From Planctomycetaceae bacterium (GTDB taxonomy: Bacteria; Planctomycetota; Planctomycetia; Planctomycetales; Planctomycetaceae), in the NCBI GenBank assembly GCA_002722955.1, contig PBMZ01000075.1, positions 1 to 52,317 of the forward strand: a stretch of 52,317 nucleotides of DNA, given 5' to 3'. The first letter of the stretch is position 1. Every line of letters begins with the position of its first letter. The position numbers were made by a program, and so were the translations under genes. Positions 18,501 through 28,834 of the stretch are shown piece after piece. The notes below the pieces were generated by a model. That model made no database searches and was not told where the DNA came from. It saw only the letters and a program-made list of their open reading frames with translations.

Positions 18501-18883
18501 AAGTCTTCGAATCACGAGCCTGCTCGCGTTGCCATGGTGGCCGCCGTTCATTGGGGCCGGATTTAGCGGGTGTCACATCCCGTTTCTCGCGGAAAGATAT
18601 CTTCACCGCCATAGTCATCCCGGATCGAGATGTCTCGGGCCGATACCAGACGACTCAGATCGAAACAGAGGCTGGCCGAGTCTTCACAGGGCTAATCGTC
18701 TACGAATCCATTGACGGGTTGCTGCTGAGGAACTCGGAAAACCAAACTTTTCGCATCGAGTCAAAGGACATCATCCAACGCCGCAAACTGCCGAGATCGC
18801 TGATGCCCAAAGGGCTGCTGAAAGACTTGACACCGTCGGAGATAGCCGACTTGTATGCATACTTGCAGACGTTGTCGAAGTAA
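15596..18883 (+). CDS. PVC-type haem-binding membrane-bound dehydrogenase
   Basis: 1095 residues. AGGAG (15584-15588) is 7 bases before the GTG at 15596 and 13 before the ATG at 15602, which favours GTG. Signal peptide at 1-25. Residues ~30-370 form a propeller-like sugar dehydrogenase region (RAPDGFEVSLFADD, DGWFYLIAGNY). A long helical HEAT-like middle follows. The C terminus has haem motif CSRCH (~976-980) with GPDLAGV and later LMPKGLLKDLTPSEIADLYAYL, the planctomycete/Verrucomicrobium haem-binding domain (TIGR02603/02604 type). Such proteins oxidise sugars or alcohols in the periplasm; substrate unknown. Confidence 0.9.
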   Translation: MLMQVSGIAKTAFVVLLILHRVALGQTGGTLRAPDGFEVSLFADDKLAHDIYSMTIDAKGRVTVSGPGYTRILVDEDNDGKADYFEQFADGPKTGAQGLFWNGNNLLCICDGGLIYYRDQDGDDRTDASPEVFLKMKTGSEHHAHAVRKGPDGWFYLIAGNYAGINESYASLPTSPIKKPQSGVVFRLKPDLSGGEVVAHGYRNSYDFDFNENGDIFTFDSDGERDVSLPWYRPTRVFHVLPGSHAGWLSRSWKRPDYFLDMPPVIGSFGRGSPTGVVCYRHDQFPEQYRGGLFVLDWTYGRVMSLPLKSKGSSYTSVPQEFLKGVGSFGFAPTDIEVGKDGSLYVSIGGRGTRGGVYKISYVGTADARTASNSTTKTTDELERCLQAKQPLSSWSRADWMPIAKKLGRDVFADEALRINRPVRERMRAIEILTEVFDGLSRPELTRILADDSYQLRARAIWSHGRTDAALPDTAIIAMALMDVHPLVGRFASQALLGSQPNTTYSAITDGIAWQLASQDRYCRQAASRIVPLVDKSAFKHFSVAATSKGWQAGLSNAVGFVQRKPGFNRYAFRVGIPILKEQRPNQLKLEAVRLMQLGLSDLGLREKLPAVYSGYSSPLDLSPHQQELEVIHQEVSRVFPVGIQSLDYELARLLAMLNIADSDTLDKVLKQITDVTNPIRDLHYLIVASHIEGTRSGQQTEKIARAILNTDKKIRAQDLNVDSNWEPRFTEMFKRHVALDENLMTVLINEEDFGQPGHIVLMDQIPPDLLPHIIDAFVAKIEEPDEYLWSNEIVFLIGASKKPEQRELLREQFNRFAVRNAVLMVLAQSAEQRDRPMLIEGLKSSQPEVFLTCLKAIESMPPNDAADEQLALLRALRLSANENREFAVRERIVKLLRRNTSQEFGFIPGSEGHKPQAEAIAQWTDYVSKKYPKEAAKSWGGGGDDIEQLKKLLATVDWTDGDAQHGEKVFESRACSRCHGGRRSLGPDLAGVTSRFSRKDIFTAIVIPDRDVSGRYQTTQIETEAGRVFTGLIVYESIDGLLLRNSENQTFRIESKDIIQRRKLPRSLMPKGLLKDLTPSEIADLYAYLQTLSK

Positions 18884-18913
18884 CTTGGTAGTTCTTGAAA
18901 GTGGATTCCAAAG

Positions 18914-19576
18914 ATGGAGCGTCCCAGACTGGAAGCTGTCGTTGAAGCTCCATTAATGAAATCTCCACCACCGTGGCCTGCCGAAAGCAAGGCTTCGCAT
19001 ATTCGACTCTTTGATAGCGCGCCGCCGGAAGCGATCGGAATGCTTGTTGCTCAACTGGCAATCTACAACGGAGTCGACTTTGCACACGATGTCCAAGCGA
19101 CCATCGAACGAATGGTTGAAGGATGACCAGTAATACTTCCCGGCGGGATTTGCCCTAATATGGAAGGCGCGCCGCCGATCATTCCTGGATGTTGCTGTGG
19201 CCTGGAATCTTGGCGTGAATGGCTAGAAGTCTCCAGCGGCGGTAAAGCTCCTTGGACTGGGCATGATCCAAGTCCGTTAATTGAGCGTGAAGAAGACATC
19301 ATCCGGATTTGGTCCGATGGAGGACTTGGTGGGGCAGATGCTTGCCACTCGATCGAATTCACATTGGATCAATTCATTGATGCACTCAACTGCGTCCAAT
19401 CCGATCTGAAGGATTTCCTTGAAGCACTTGAGCACTGGTTGGCGACGAATGACTGCTCAGATTTCAAGTATTCTTGGAATTGTTCGACACTTCGTTTTCG
19501 ATCAGCCGCAATTCTCAAGACCCAGAGTCGAACATTGCCGATGCTCACTGACTCGATTTTCACTCATCCAGCTTAA
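18914..19576 (+). pseudogene. Small hypothetical gene split by an in-frame TGA
   Basis: One reading frame spans this region, interrupted only by TGA at 19124-19126. The first part (70 residues) ends ATIERMVEG; the second resumes PVILPGGICPNMEGAPPIIP and continues with GCCCGLESWREWLEV, PWTGHDPSPLIE and FTLDQFIDALNCVQSDLKDF. The text reads straight through the stop, so a single ~220-residue gene broken by a nonsense mutation is likely. Alternatively the second part is a separate gene from the ATG at 19160. The GCCCGL / PWxGHDP pattern resembles small immunity-type proteins of polymorphic toxins, which I cannot confirm. The 3' end overlaps the convergent cytochrome gene by 17 bases. Confidence 0.6.
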
Positions 19577-21536
19577 CGCGCCGTTCGTTTCGCATAGCCT
19601 TCAGCTTTTCAAAGCTTGTCAGGTCGAGGCTACCATCTTCTTTCAAGAGCAAACGATTAAGCCGTTCGGCGTCGCTGGATTCTGCACCTGGTAGACGGAA
19701 TTCTTGAAGCACTTTTTCGGCTGCCGCCTGGCGCTCACTAGCCTCGCCGACGAAATCGTATTTCAAAGCCTCATATCCCGAATGACGTTTCAACGAGCGG
19801 CTGGCGACATACCGGACGGCAGCGTAGGGATCGTCGAGCAGCTTTCCTAAGAATGGTGCCATCCAGTCAGTACCGGAAACTTGCATGGATTCTTGCCATC
19901 CCATGTGCCAAGCCATGATGACTCGCTGGCCAGCGTCGCCTCGAATCGCCCATAGAGCTGCGGCGGACGTCGACTGTTGATCCTTGGGAATCTCGGGCTT
20001 ATCGATGCCGTACCATTCATTCAGCTTATCAGCGGTCCAACTTAGCGTTTGATCCAAATGGCACAAATTGCAGGCATTCGGACGACCCGATTGCAAATCG
20101 ACGGCCACATTGGGGCTATCGATGGTGTGGCTGTTGATCGTCTTGAACAGCCCATAAGTGGTGTGTGGCATGTGACAGTTCACGCACTGACTGCCGGATG
20201 TCTCGAGCGGATGATGCGTGTGCGCTACCGCTTGATAATCTTCGGCTTTATGACAATTCAGACATGCTGCATCGCTGAGTGCTTCGGTTTTCAGTTGATC
20301 ATTTCGCCACTCGTCGATCGATCTCTTGTCGTCATCCGACTTATGCATCACATGACACGACAAGCAGGACATCTCACCTTTTTGATAGCAGGCCGAGTGA
20401 AACAGCCCGTTGAATTCTCGACCGATCACGCGTACCGAGCCATCTCGCCAAAAGTGATGGTCGAAGGCTTCCATCACCTGTTCACGGGTCATCGAGCCTG
20501 CGTTCATTTGACTGTTGATGACTTCCTCGTCTGGGCGAATCAGGTCAAGGGTCTCATCCAACGGTTGCCCCGGACGGAATGCGAAACCCGCTTGATTGAA
20601 CCAATCCAAATCCAAACCACTCTTCGGTTGCATGATGCTGTGGCAACGACCGCAGACTTGAGCGGACAGGTCGGCTTTGATTCGCGCGGGGTTGACGATC
20701 GGATCGGGCGTGTCAGTCTCTGTTAAGGCTCCAAGTTTCGCCGCGCGTTGTCGTCGCACGTGAGCTTCCGCTGGGCCGTGACAAGCTTCGCAGGCGATTC
20801 CAAACTCGCCCACATGCGTATCCATCGAATCGCCAAGATTCGCAATCGACATCTGCAACCGAGGGCGACCATGTGTCGTGTGGCAGTGCACACAACTATG
20901 ATTCCACACACCCGCATCCTCGCGAGTTTGCTCATCGGGGGGCTGTAGGAATGAAGCCGCTTCGGGAATCCACCGCTTGTCTTCTCTTAGATAGACGATT
21001 GGCAGAATCTTCAGGCTGCGTCCGAGTCCAGATGGATACCAATAAACTTGCAAGTGATGAGAGCCCGTCGTCATGACGATCGAGTTCTTGACGACGTTCG
21101 GGTTTGGCGTTTCGGAGCTCGGCAAGTCGGACATCTCGAAGAAGAATTCGTCTTCCGTGCGGCTTAGGTCGAACTGTTTGCCGCGTGCCTCGACATGGAC
21201 ATTGTTGAAGTCACCAAAGATCGCCTCGGGCGAAGCAATCTGTGTCATCGTTCGATGATAGGATGCGTGCCACGTTGCATGCTGATTTGGGTGGCACTCC
21301 TTACAACTTTCGGACGAGATATATCCGTCCGCAGCAACTTGTGCCGGCCGCAACTCGTCGACTGGAACGTATACGATGTCATCTTTGGATTGCCCAGGTC
21401 TCATCATCCAAGCACTGACGGAGATGAGCGCGAGACCACAAACGACCGAACCGCTAAACACGACCTTTGAAAGTCGACGACGTATGAGTATCGCGATGAC
21501 AACAGTAACTGCACCAAGTATCCCAATTTCGAGCAT
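19560..21536 (-). CDS. Octahaem c-type cytochrome, membrane-anchored
   Basis: 658 residues. Two N-terminal membrane segments (~4-19 and ~26-46), then a periplasmic part. Eight CXXCH motifs are readable in order: CKECH, CVHCH, CEACH, CGRCH, CLSCH, CLNCH, CVNCH, CNLCH. The first lies in SESCKECHPNQHATWHASYH, typical of the cytochrome c-554/multihaem family; several distal His are present (HASYH, HTHHPLE). The C-terminal ~120 residues lack haem motifs and look HEAT-like. Likely an electron-transfer protein or oxidoreductase of the c-554/HAO superfamily; the hydroxylamine oxidoreductase cross-link pattern was not recognised. Divergent from the uvrA-like gene. Confidence 0.85.
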   Translation of the reverse strand: MLEIGILGAVTVVIAILIRRRLSKVVFSGSVVCGLALISVSAWMMRPGQSKDDIVYVPVDELRPAQVAADGYISSESCKECHPNQHATWHASYHRTMTQIASPEAIFGDFNNVHVEARGKQFDLSRTEDEFFFEMSDLPSSETPNPNVVKNSIVMTTGSHHLQVYWYPSGLGRSLKILPIVYLREDKRWIPEAASFLQPPDEQTREDAGVWNHSCVHCHTTHGRPRLQMSIANLGDSMDTHVGEFGIACEACHGPAEAHVRRQRAAKLGALTETDTPDPIVNPARIKADLSAQVCGRCHSIMQPKSGLDLDWFNQAGFAFRPGQPLDETLDLIRPDEEVINSQMNAGSMTREQVMEAFDHHFWRDGSVRVIGREFNGLFHSACYQKGEMSCLSCHVMHKSDDDKRSIDEWRNDQLKTEALSDAACLNCHKAEDYQAVAHTHHPLETSGSQCVNCHMPHTTYGLFKTINSHTIDSPNVAVDLQSGRPNACNLCHLDQTLSWTADKLNEWYGIDKPEIPKDQQSTSAAALWAIRGDAGQRVIMAWHMGWQESMQVSGTDWMAPFLGKLLDDPYAAVRYVASRSLKRHSGYEALKYDFVGEASERQAAAEKVLQEFRLPGAESSDAERLNRLLLKEDGSLDLTSFEKLKAMRNERRVKLDE

Positions 21537-21626
21537 GCATGAACCTATTCAAGCGTAATGAATCGATGCAACATCTTATCGTATGTACGAAGGAGTGTCT
21601 AAATCGTTTGAGACCGAGCGGTTCAG

Positions 21627-21656
21627 TTGCCGCCCCTGCTGGGCCATTCCTATACT
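21627..21656 (+). promoter_or_regulatory. Candidate promoter of the double uvrA
   Basis: TTGCCG (21627-21632), 18-base spacer, TATACT (21651-21656), 55 bases before the ATG at 21712. The 175-base gap is shared with the divergent cytochrome gene. No LexA-type palindrome was recognised; planctomycete SOS boxes are not well enough known to me to exclude one. Confidence 0.4.
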
Positions 21657-21711
21657 CGCCAATCAAGCAAGAATGACAACAAACTAACGGCATCGATCCA
21701 GAACACTCCAC

Positions 21712-24700
21712 ATGGCCCAATCCGACATCGTTATTCGAGGCGCTCGCGAACACAACTTGCGAGACGTCAATTTACGGCTACCACGAAATAAACTGATAGT
21801 GATGACAGGCGTCAGTGGCTCGGGCAAAAGTTCGCTGGCGTTCGATACTTTGTACGCGGAAGGCCAACGTCGGTACGTCGAGTCGCTATCCAGTTACGCT
21901 CGGCAATTTCTCGGCCAAATGCCCAAACCGCAGGTCGATGCCATCAGCGGGTTGGCTCCTTCAATCTCGATCCAACAGAAGACCAGCGGCCGCAATCCAC
22001 GCAGCACCGTCGGAACGATCACGGAAATCTACGATTACCTGCGAGTCCTGTTTGCTCGAGTTGGTACAGGCAACTGCTCGAATTGTGGCCGTCCAATCAC
22101 GGCTCAAACGACCGAGCAAATCATCGAAAAGGTCTCGGAACTTCCTGATGGAGCGCGATTCCAAGTCCTCGCCCCATTGATCCAACAGCAAAAAGGTGAG
22201 TACCGCGATCTGTTCGAAGACCTTCTGAAACAGGGCTTCTTGAGGGCTCGTGTGGATGGCGTCGTCGTTCAATTGATCGATGACCTGCAGCTTGACCGGC
22301 AAATGCGGCACAACATCGAGGTTGTTGTCGACCGGTTGATCGCTGGGACGACCAGCCGAAGCCGCTTGGCCGAATCGATCGAGACGGCACTGCGATTGGC
22401 GGGCGGAACATTGATCATCGCGCCTTCCGAAACGGACTCGGGGAAGCCCAACCAGCAGTCGAAAGTCGAGAGCGTCAGCGAGCAACTCTATAGCTCACAC
22501 TACGCATGCACGCACTGCAACCTGAGCTTCGAGCCACCGTCGCCGCAATTGTTTAGCTTCAATAGTCCATTGGGAATGTGCTTAGAGTGCAACGGACTGG
22601 GGCAACGACACGAGTTCGTGCTTGAGCACATCTTGCCGGACCCAACTCTCTCGATTAACAAGGGGGCGTTTCCGTTAATCGGCAAGGTTCCCAAAATCGG
22701 CAAGTGGCGGCGGCACATCTATGAAGGCATCGGCGCGGCGATTGAGCAAGACACGGGCTTGAAAGAAGGCGCGTTCTTGAAAGCCGCCTGGAAGGATCTT
22801 CCACCGCTGGCTCAAGACCTGTTCTTATATGGTCTCGGCGAGCGAAACATCACATATTCGTGGCGTTATTCGGGCGGCATTTGGAAGCACGGCGGCAAGT
22901 ACCACGGATTGATCGATGAGTTGCTGACCAGTTACCGAAAGACCAAAAGTGGAATGCGGCGCCGGCAACTGGAAAAGTACATGCAGTTCGTCAACTGCAG
23001 CGCCTGCCAGGGAAGCCGACTGAACCCGCAAGCTCGCGCGGTCACGTTGACCACGTCGAACGAAGAATTCAAAGCCAGCGGCAACAACCTATCGGTCTCG
23101 TTGCCTGAAGCATGCTCGCTGAGCATTTATGAGGCAGCGTTGTTTTTCGAGTCGCTTGAACTTGAAGAAACCTCACAGTTGATCGCGACCGAAGTTTTGA
23201 AAGAGATTCGCGGTCGACTGGGCTTCTTGCTTCGCTGTGGCCTCGATTACTTGACCCTGGACCGAACTGCTCCCACGCTGTCGGGCGGTGAGACACAGCG
23301 GATTCGTTTGGCCGGGCAAATCGGCTGCGGTTTGGTTGGTGTGGTTTACATTCTGGATGAACCATCGATCGGCCTACATGCTAGAGACAACGCGATGCTC
23401 TTGCAGAGCCTTTGTGATCTGCGCGATCAAGGCAACACGGTGATCGTTGTCGAGCATGATGAAGAGACAATGCGCGCCGCAGATTACATCGTTGACTTTG
23501 GACCAGGACCGGGAACTCGCGGTGGAAAAGTGGTGGCCCAAGGCAGCCTTGCCAAGATCAAACGCAGCCGTCAAAGCGTGACCAGCCAATTTTTGACGGG
23601 CAAACAAGAAATCGCCGTGCCCGACCAACGTCGCAAGGTCAAGAAAACGAAAGCAATCAAAGTCGTTGGAGCCGAGCACAATAACTTGAAGTGCGTCGAT
23701 GCGGCATTTCCATTGAATGCCTTTATTTGCGTTACTGGTGTCAGCGGGTCGGGCAAGAGTTCGCTGGTCAACGATATCTTGTGGCAAGTCCTCAACCGCG
23801 ACGTCAACGAAGGCAACGGCTCGCCGGGCAAGCACAAACGCGTCAACGGTTTGAAGTCGATCGATAAGGCCATCGATATCTCGCAATCACCCATCGGCCG
23901 CACACCTCGATCGAATCCCGCTACCTATGTCAAACTGTTCGATGAGATTCGCAAGCTGTATACGATGCTGCCGGAGTCGAAAGTCCGCGGTTATAAACCG
24001 GGGCGGTTTAGCTTCAACGTCGCTGCTGGAAGATGCGAAGCTTGCGAGGGCCACGGCGCGAACAAACTTGAGATGGATTTTCTTGCCGACATCTGGGTGA
24101 CTTGCCCCATCTGCGAAGGTCGGCGATTCAATCACGAGACACTGGAAATTCGGTTTAAAGGAAAAAACATTGCCGAGGTTCTCGACATGGAAGTTCGAGA
24201 AGCGATGGAACATTTCGAAAACCACCCGAAGATCTTCAAGCTGTTGAGCACACTGGACGCGGTCGGCCTCGATTACTTAAAGCTTGGGCAGCCATCGCCA
24301 ACACTGTCTGGTGGCGAGGCGCAACGGATTAAGTTGGCTCGCGAGTTGGGCAAGCGGTCGACGGGACAGACGTTTTATTTGCTCGATGAACCGACCACCG
24401 GTTTGCACTTTGCCGACATCCAAAAACTACTGGAAGTCTTGCATGGATTTGTCGAGGCTGGCAACACAGTCCTTGTTGTGGAACATAACTTGGATGTGAT
24501 CAAGACTGCAGATTGGATTATCGATATCGGCCCCGAAGGTGGTGCGGGTGGTGGCAAGATCATCGCTCAAGGAACACCGGAACAAGTCGCCGCGGCCGCC
24601 AATTCCTACACCGGCCAAGCTCTCTCAGAAGTCCTCCCCAGTAGGCCGGAACAAGTCCGCGAAGTTCCGGCAGCAGCTAAACCACAACAAAGAAAACTGA

Positions 24701-27700
24701 CACGAAGCCAGCAAGACAGTAACAACGAACGCTGGCAAATCGCTCAACCGCTGACGCAACAAACAAACGGAAACGGAAAAAGAAGCATCGTCGTTAACGG
24801 AGCGAAACAGCACAATTTGCAGGGCATCGACTTACAGATTCCTCGAGACAAAATGAACGTCTTCTGTGGTCCCAGCGGCAGCGGCAAAAGTTCGCTGGCA
24901 ATGGACACACTTTATGCCGAAGGGCAACGGCGATATGTCGAGTCCCTGTCGGCATACGCCCGTCAGTTTCTGGGACAAATGCCAAAGCCACGGGTCGAGC
25001 ACATCCACGGGCTCTCGCCATCGATCGCGATCGAGCAGAAAAACTTAGGTTCCACGCCACGATCGACGGTGGGCACGGTTACCGAAATCTACGATTACTT
25101 GCGGATCCTGTTCGCTCGTTTGGGATCGCTGCACTGCCCCGACTGTAAAATCCCCGTCGATACGCAAACAACCGATGAAGTCATCGACCGCATCTTGGAA
25201 GCGGGCGAAGGAACACGATTGCTCGTCTTGGCACCGCAGGAAGTCCGCGTTGGCCAATCGTACGAACGGCTTTGGGAATCGCTTCAAGCTCAAGGTTACC
25301 GGCGCGTCCGCGTGAACGGCGAGACATATAAGATTGAAGACGTGCCCACGATGGATCGCCGACGGAAGCATCAAGTCGAGGTCGTTGTCGATCGCATCAC
25401 AGTTTCTCGGCGAAAACGGTCTCGCATCGCGGACTCGATCGAATCGGCTTTGGACATGGGCCGCGGTTTCATCCGAGTGGCTCATTGTGATGATGAACTG
25501 GACGAAACAGACTGGCGTGTTGAACGCTTCAGTTTGCTCTACGCATGCGAAAAGTGTGGCCGCGGTTTCGAGGAACTCACGCCTCATAGCTTCTCGTTCA
25601 ACAGTCCGTTGGGTTGGTGTGATTCATGTGAGGGTCTGGGAACCGAGCAAGGTACGAATCTCACGGCGCTCGTTGGACGCGGCGATCTAAGTTTGCGGCA
25701 GCAAGCTGTCTCGGCGTGGCCCAATCCCACCGCGAACCCGATGTTTTCGCAAATGCTCGAGGCGATGTTGAAAGAATGTCGCATACCGGGTGACGTGCCG
25801 TTCGATGACCTCAGCCCAACCGCTCAACGCGCGGTGCTTTACGGAACGGGCGAACGTTGGATTCCGTTCGGCAAAGACGGCCGCGTAAAGTTTCAATACA
25901 AGGGTCTCTATCCCGCATTGGAAGAGGCGTCGCGGACTTCGTATACCTATCGCGTCAAACTGATGGACATGGTAGGCGAGGTCCCGTGTTCCTCATGCGG
26001 GGGAAGTCGACTTCGCGATGACGCGTCGGCCGTTCGCTTCAGCGAGTCGACGATTCAGCATTTGTGCGAGATGCCGCTCGAGGCCGCTTTGAAGTTCCTC
26101 AAAGACATCAAACTTAGCGCTACCCAAAAGCGAATCGCTGGCGAGTTGTTGACCGAAGCTGTCAGCCGGCTGTCGTTCCTGGTGGAAGTTGGCTTGGACT
26201 ACTTGTCCCTTTCTCGTCCCCTGCCAACTCTTTCGGGTGGCGAGGTGCAGCGGATTCGATTGGCAGGTCAAATCGGCCGAGCTCTGACAGGTGTTCTCTA
26301 TGTCTTAGACGAACCAACCATCGGCCTTCATCCACGCGACAACAACAGACTGCTCAAAGCGCTCAAGCGGCTCCGCAATCTGGGCAATACGTTAGTGTTG
26401 GTCGAACACGATCGTGAGGTGTTGGAATCGGCAGACAGGCTTTACGACTTCGGACCGGGAGCCGGCCGCTTTGGCGGAACGGTGACAGACGCGGGCACGC
26501 CAAAACAGTTGGGCAAGTCAAAACGGTCGATGACCGGCCAGTTTCTTTCCAGCCAACGAACAATCGCGATACCCGACAACCGACGGATGCCATCGGCCAA
26601 GGAATTGCAAGACATTGCGGAAAGCAACATCGTCGCCGGTCGGCCAAAACTCGAAGACCATGATCCACCAGGCGGTGGATGGTTGGAGCTGGTGGGGGCA
26701 CGTCAACACAACCTGCGGAATGTTGACTTGCGGGTCCCGTTGGGGACGTTGACATGCGTGACCGGCGTGTCGGGATCGGGCAAGAGTTCGTTGGTCGAGC
26801 ACACACTCGCACGAGCGATCGCGAAACGGCTGCACCGCGCAGGCGACACGCCTGGGCCATTCGACGAATTAAACGGCTTGCAGCACATCAACAAGCTGAT
26901 TGTCGTAGATCAGCAACCCTTGGGTAACACGCCCAAATCCAACCCCGGCACATATACTGGCGTGTTCGAGCACATTCGCGCTTTGTTTGCCCGGCTACCT
27001 GAGGCGAAAGTCCGCGGGTACGGCCCCGGTCGATTCAGTTTCAACCGTCCCGGCGGACGCTGCGAGGCTTGCGAAGGCAACGGTCAAAAGTGCATCGAGA
27101 TGCACTTCTTGCCCGACGTCTGGGTCGAGTGCGACGAGTGCCGCGGTTTCCGTTACAACCAGGAAACCCTTTCCGTCAAGTATCGTGGCAAGTCGATCGC
27201 CGACGTCTTGAACATGTCGATCGGTGAAGCTTACGAATTGTTCGAAAACATTCCAAAGATCCGTGGATTCCTAGCGACGCTAACAGCCATTGGATTGGAT
27301 TATGTCACGTTGGGGCAGTCGGCACCGACGCTGTCCGGCGGCGAAGCACAACGTGTCAAGCTGGCCGCTGAATTAGCTCGTCCTAACACTGGCAAGACCT
27401 TGTATCTGCTCGACGAACCAACAACCGGTTTACATTTCGACGATATCGAAAAGCTGCTGAAGGTGATCAACAGCTTGGTAGAACTGGGCAACTCGGTAGT
27501 CGTCATCGAACACAACTTAGATGTGATCAAGTCAGCCGATTGGGTCATTGACATCGGCCCAGAAGCCGGTCACGGCGGCGGTTGGATTGTGGCCGAGGGA
27601 ACTCCTGAAGACATCGTCCAGTATGCTCAAGATGCGCAAGCAAAGCCAACAAACGGCGCGAAACGAAAGACTCGAAAAAAGCCCAAGCCTTACGCGTCGC

Positions 27701-28779
27701 TGCAGCGGTCTCACACAGGAGAAATGTTGGCCGCGACACTTGCCCAAGGCGATTATGGCGAGCGGGAAGCGTTTGATGTCAAAGATGCGGCCAGCAAGCG
27801 CGAAGGCGACATCAGCATGGCTCAGATCGGTCATGATGCTCGAATGCCATGGGAGGTGGATGGCGTTAAATGGCACACCGAGCAGCGAGTTAGCTACCGC
27901 GGAGCAGCATGTCACTGGGAAGGCGAAGCGTTGCAACGTGTTGTCGAAACGATTGAGGCCTTCGATCCAAATCTATTCGTCACAAATTGGAACGATCGCG
28001 CGACTGTTGAAACCACCGGCCAAGTGAAAAAGCACGGTTGGTTCTTTCACGGATTGACCGGGGACGAGTGGACTGTGAAGTTCAAGTTCCGAGTCACTCG
28101 CAATCGCTTCAAGCGTGACGTTTTGCAGCAAAAACTTCGACTTCGCCCCCTCGACGATATCGACGAAATCCCCATCTACGGCCGCGGTGATCGTGTGACG
28201 GTCAAGAACCTCAAAGGGCCTTGGCAAGAAGTCACTGTCACCGTTCACTGGCTGAAAGAAATTGACACGCCTGAGTTTTGGGGGTTTCTGTCCGAAGCGT
28301 GCCAGTCATTTAAGGATCGCACAGAGCACACCGAGCTAAACCCCAAAGACCTAACGCCGTGGAAAGTGCTCGGCAAAAAATGGCATCTGTCTCGCAAGGG
28401 CTTTCCCAGCAACAAGCGTGTTGACTGGAAGCCGGAAGTCCTTGAAAAGCTGATTACGGTGATGGACGAAGTGCATCCAGATGCCATCATCGATTGGACA
28501 AACCGCCAGATGGTTCACTTTCGCCACGTCGCCAAGCAACCCTATTGGGCCATGATGCATACAAAGCGGCGGCCAGGTTTGGAACTCTATGTTTACGCCG
28601 AACCGGGCGAGATCACACTGGGACAGATTTCCGATTTCGGCAAGGAACGAGACATCTCAACTCACCGCGACGGGCGTGAGGTCGCGCGGATTCAGTTCAC
28701 GACGGTCTCGCAGTTAAACTCGAAGAAGTTGAAAGACTTCCTTAAGAAGCGGATGAAGGCCAGCAAGCCGCCAGCTTAG
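21712..28779 (+). CDS. uvrA: Double UvrA (tandem excinuclease A fusion) with C-terminal extension
   Basis: 2355 residues holding two complete UvrA units. Walker A motifs at ~33 ([14 protein letters not shown]), ~677 ([14 protein letters not shown]), ~1052 ([14 protein letters not shown]) and ~1684 ([14 protein letters not shown]). ABC signatures [12 protein letters not shown] (~521), [12 protein letters not shown] (~864), [12 protein letters not shown] (~1505) and [12 protein letters not shown] (~1871), each followed by LDEPxxGLH. Both units keep zinc-binding Cys pairs (CTHC..CLEC and CEKC..CDSC; CEAC..CPIC and CEAC..CDEC). UvrA normally acts as a dimer scanning DNA for damage and loading UvrB; here the dimer appears covalent. 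A Lys-rich linker (~1980) leads to a ~350-residue tail of unknown function. No frame break was seen. Confidence 0.95.
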   Translation: MAQSDIVIRGAREHNLRDVNLRLPRNKLIVMTGVSGSGKSSLAFDTLYAEGQRRYVESLSSYARQFLGQMPKPQVDAISGLAPSISIQQKTSGRNPRSTVGTITEIYDYLRVLFARVGTGNCSNCGRPITAQTTEQIIEKVSELPDGARFQVLAPLIQQQKGEYRDLFEDLLKQGFLRARVDGVVVQLIDDLQLDRQMRHNIEVVVDRLIAGTTSRSRLAESIETALRLAGGTLIIAPSETDSGKPNQQSKVESVSEQLYSSHYACTHCNLSFEPPSPQLFSFNSPLGMCLECNGLGQRHEFVLEHILPDPTLSINKGAFPLIGKVPKIGKWRRHIYEGIGAAIEQDTGLKEGAFLKAAWKDLPPLAQDLFLYGLGERNITYSWRYSGGIWKHGGKYHGLIDELLTSYRKTKSGMRRRQLEKYMQFVNCSACQGSRLNPQARAVTLTTSNEEFKASGNNLSVSLPEACSLSIYEAALFFESLELEETSQLIATEVLKEIRGRLGFLLRCGLDYLTLDRTAPTLSGGETQRIRLAGQIGCGLVGVVYILDEPSIGLHARDNAMLLQSLCDLRDQGNTVIVVEHDEETMRAADYIVDFGPGPGTRGGKVVAQGSLAKIKRSRQSVTSQFLTGKQEIAVPDQRRKVKKTKAIKVVGAEHNNLKCVDAAFPLNAFICVTGVSGSGKSSLVNDILWQVLNRDVNEGNGSPGKHKRVNGLKSIDKAIDISQSPIGRTPRSNPATYVKLFDEIRKLYTMLPESKVRGYKPGRFSFNVAAGRCEACEGHGANKLEMDFLADIWVTCPICEGRRFNHETLEIRFKGKNIAEVLDMEVREAMEHFENHPKIFKLLSTLDAVGLDYLKLGQPSPTLSGGEAQRIKLARELGKRSTGQTFYLLDEPTTGLHFADIQKLLEVLHGFVEAGNTVLVVEHNLDVIKTADWIIDIGPEGGAGGGKIIAQGTPEQVAAAANSYTGQALSEVLPSRPEQVREVPAAAKPQQRKLTRSQQDSNNERWQIAQPLTQQTNGNGKRSIVVNGAKQHNLQGIDLQIPRDKMNVFCGPSGSGKSSLAMDTLYAEGQRRYVESLSAYARQFLGQMPKPRVEHIHGLSPSIAIEQKNLGSTPRSTVGTVTEIYDYLRILFARLGSLHCPDCKIPVDTQTTDEVIDRILEAGEGTRLLVLAPQEVRVGQSYERLWESLQAQGYRRVRVNGETYKIEDVPTMDRRRKHQVEVVVDRITVSRRKRSRIADSIESALDMGRGFIRVAHCDDELDETDWRVERFSLLYACEKCGRGFEELTPHSFSFNSPLGWCDSCEGLGTEQGTNLTALVGRGDLSLRQQAVSAWPNPTANPMFSQMLEAMLKECRIPGDVPFDDLSPTAQRAVLYGTGERWIPFGKDGRVKFQYKGLYPALEEASRTSYTYRVKLMDMVGEVPCSSCGGSRLRDDASAVRFSESTIQHLCEMPLEAALKFLKDIKLSATQKRIAGELLTEAVSRLSFLVEVGLDYLSLSRPLPTLSGGEVQRIRLAGQIGRALTGVLYVLDEPTIGLHPRDNNRLLKALKRLRNLGNTLVLVEHDREVLESADRLYDFGPGAGRFGGTVTDAGTPKQLGKSKRSMTGQFLSSQRTIAIPDNRRMPSAKELQDIAESNIVAGRPKLEDHDPPGGGWLELVGARQHNLRNVDLRVPLGTLTCVTGVSGSGKSSLVEHTLARAIAKRLHRAGDTPGPFDELNGLQHINKLIVVDQQPLGNTPKSNPGTYTGVFEHIRALFARLPEAKVRGYGPGRFSFNRPGGRCEACEGNGQKCIEMHFLPDVWVECDECRGFRYNQETLSVKYRGKSIADVLNMSIGEAYELFENIPKIRGFLATLTAIGLDYVTLGQSAPTLSGGEAQRVKLAAELARPNTGKTLYLLDEPTTGLHFDDIEKLLKVINSLVELGNSVVVIEHNLDVIKSADWVIDIGPEAGHGGGWIVAEGTPEDIVQYAQDAQAKPTNGAKRKTRKKPKPYASLQRSHTGEMLAATLAQGDYGEREAFDVKDAASKREGDISMAQIGHDARMPWEVDGVKWHTEQRVSYRGAACHWEGEALQRVVETIEAFDPNLFVTNWNDRATVETTGQVKKHGWFFHGLTGDEWTVKFKFRVTRNRFKRDVLQQKLRLRPLDDIDEIPIYGRGDRVTVKNLKGPWQEVTVTVHWLKEIDTPEFWGFLSEACQSFKDRTEHTELNPKDLTPWKVLGKKWHLSRKGFPSNKRVDWKPEVLEKLITVMDEVHPDAIIDWTNRQMVHFRHVAKQPYWAMMHTKRRPGLELYVYAEPGEITLGQISDFGKERDISTHRDGREVARIQFTTVSQLNSKKLKDFLKKRMKASKPPA

Positions 28780-28795
28780 CGAGTTAAGGCAAAGC

Positions 28796-28822
28796 AGCCC
28801 GGCTTCTCGAAGAAGCCGGGCT
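28796..28822. terminator. 12-bp perfect hairpin between convergent genes
   Basis: AGCCCGGCTTCT (28796-28807), loop CGA, AGAAGCCGGGCT (28811-28822). It lies between the uvrA stop and the convergent oxidoreductase stop and probably terminates both. The AAGCCCGG word is shared with the repeat at 6455-6485. Confidence 0.6.
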
Positions 28823-28834
28823 TCTAAACGCTAG

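Noticed and set aside
20049..20726. 225-codon plus-strand frame inside the cytochrome gene
   Set aside because: Antisense shadow; the minus strand has eight CXXCH motifs.
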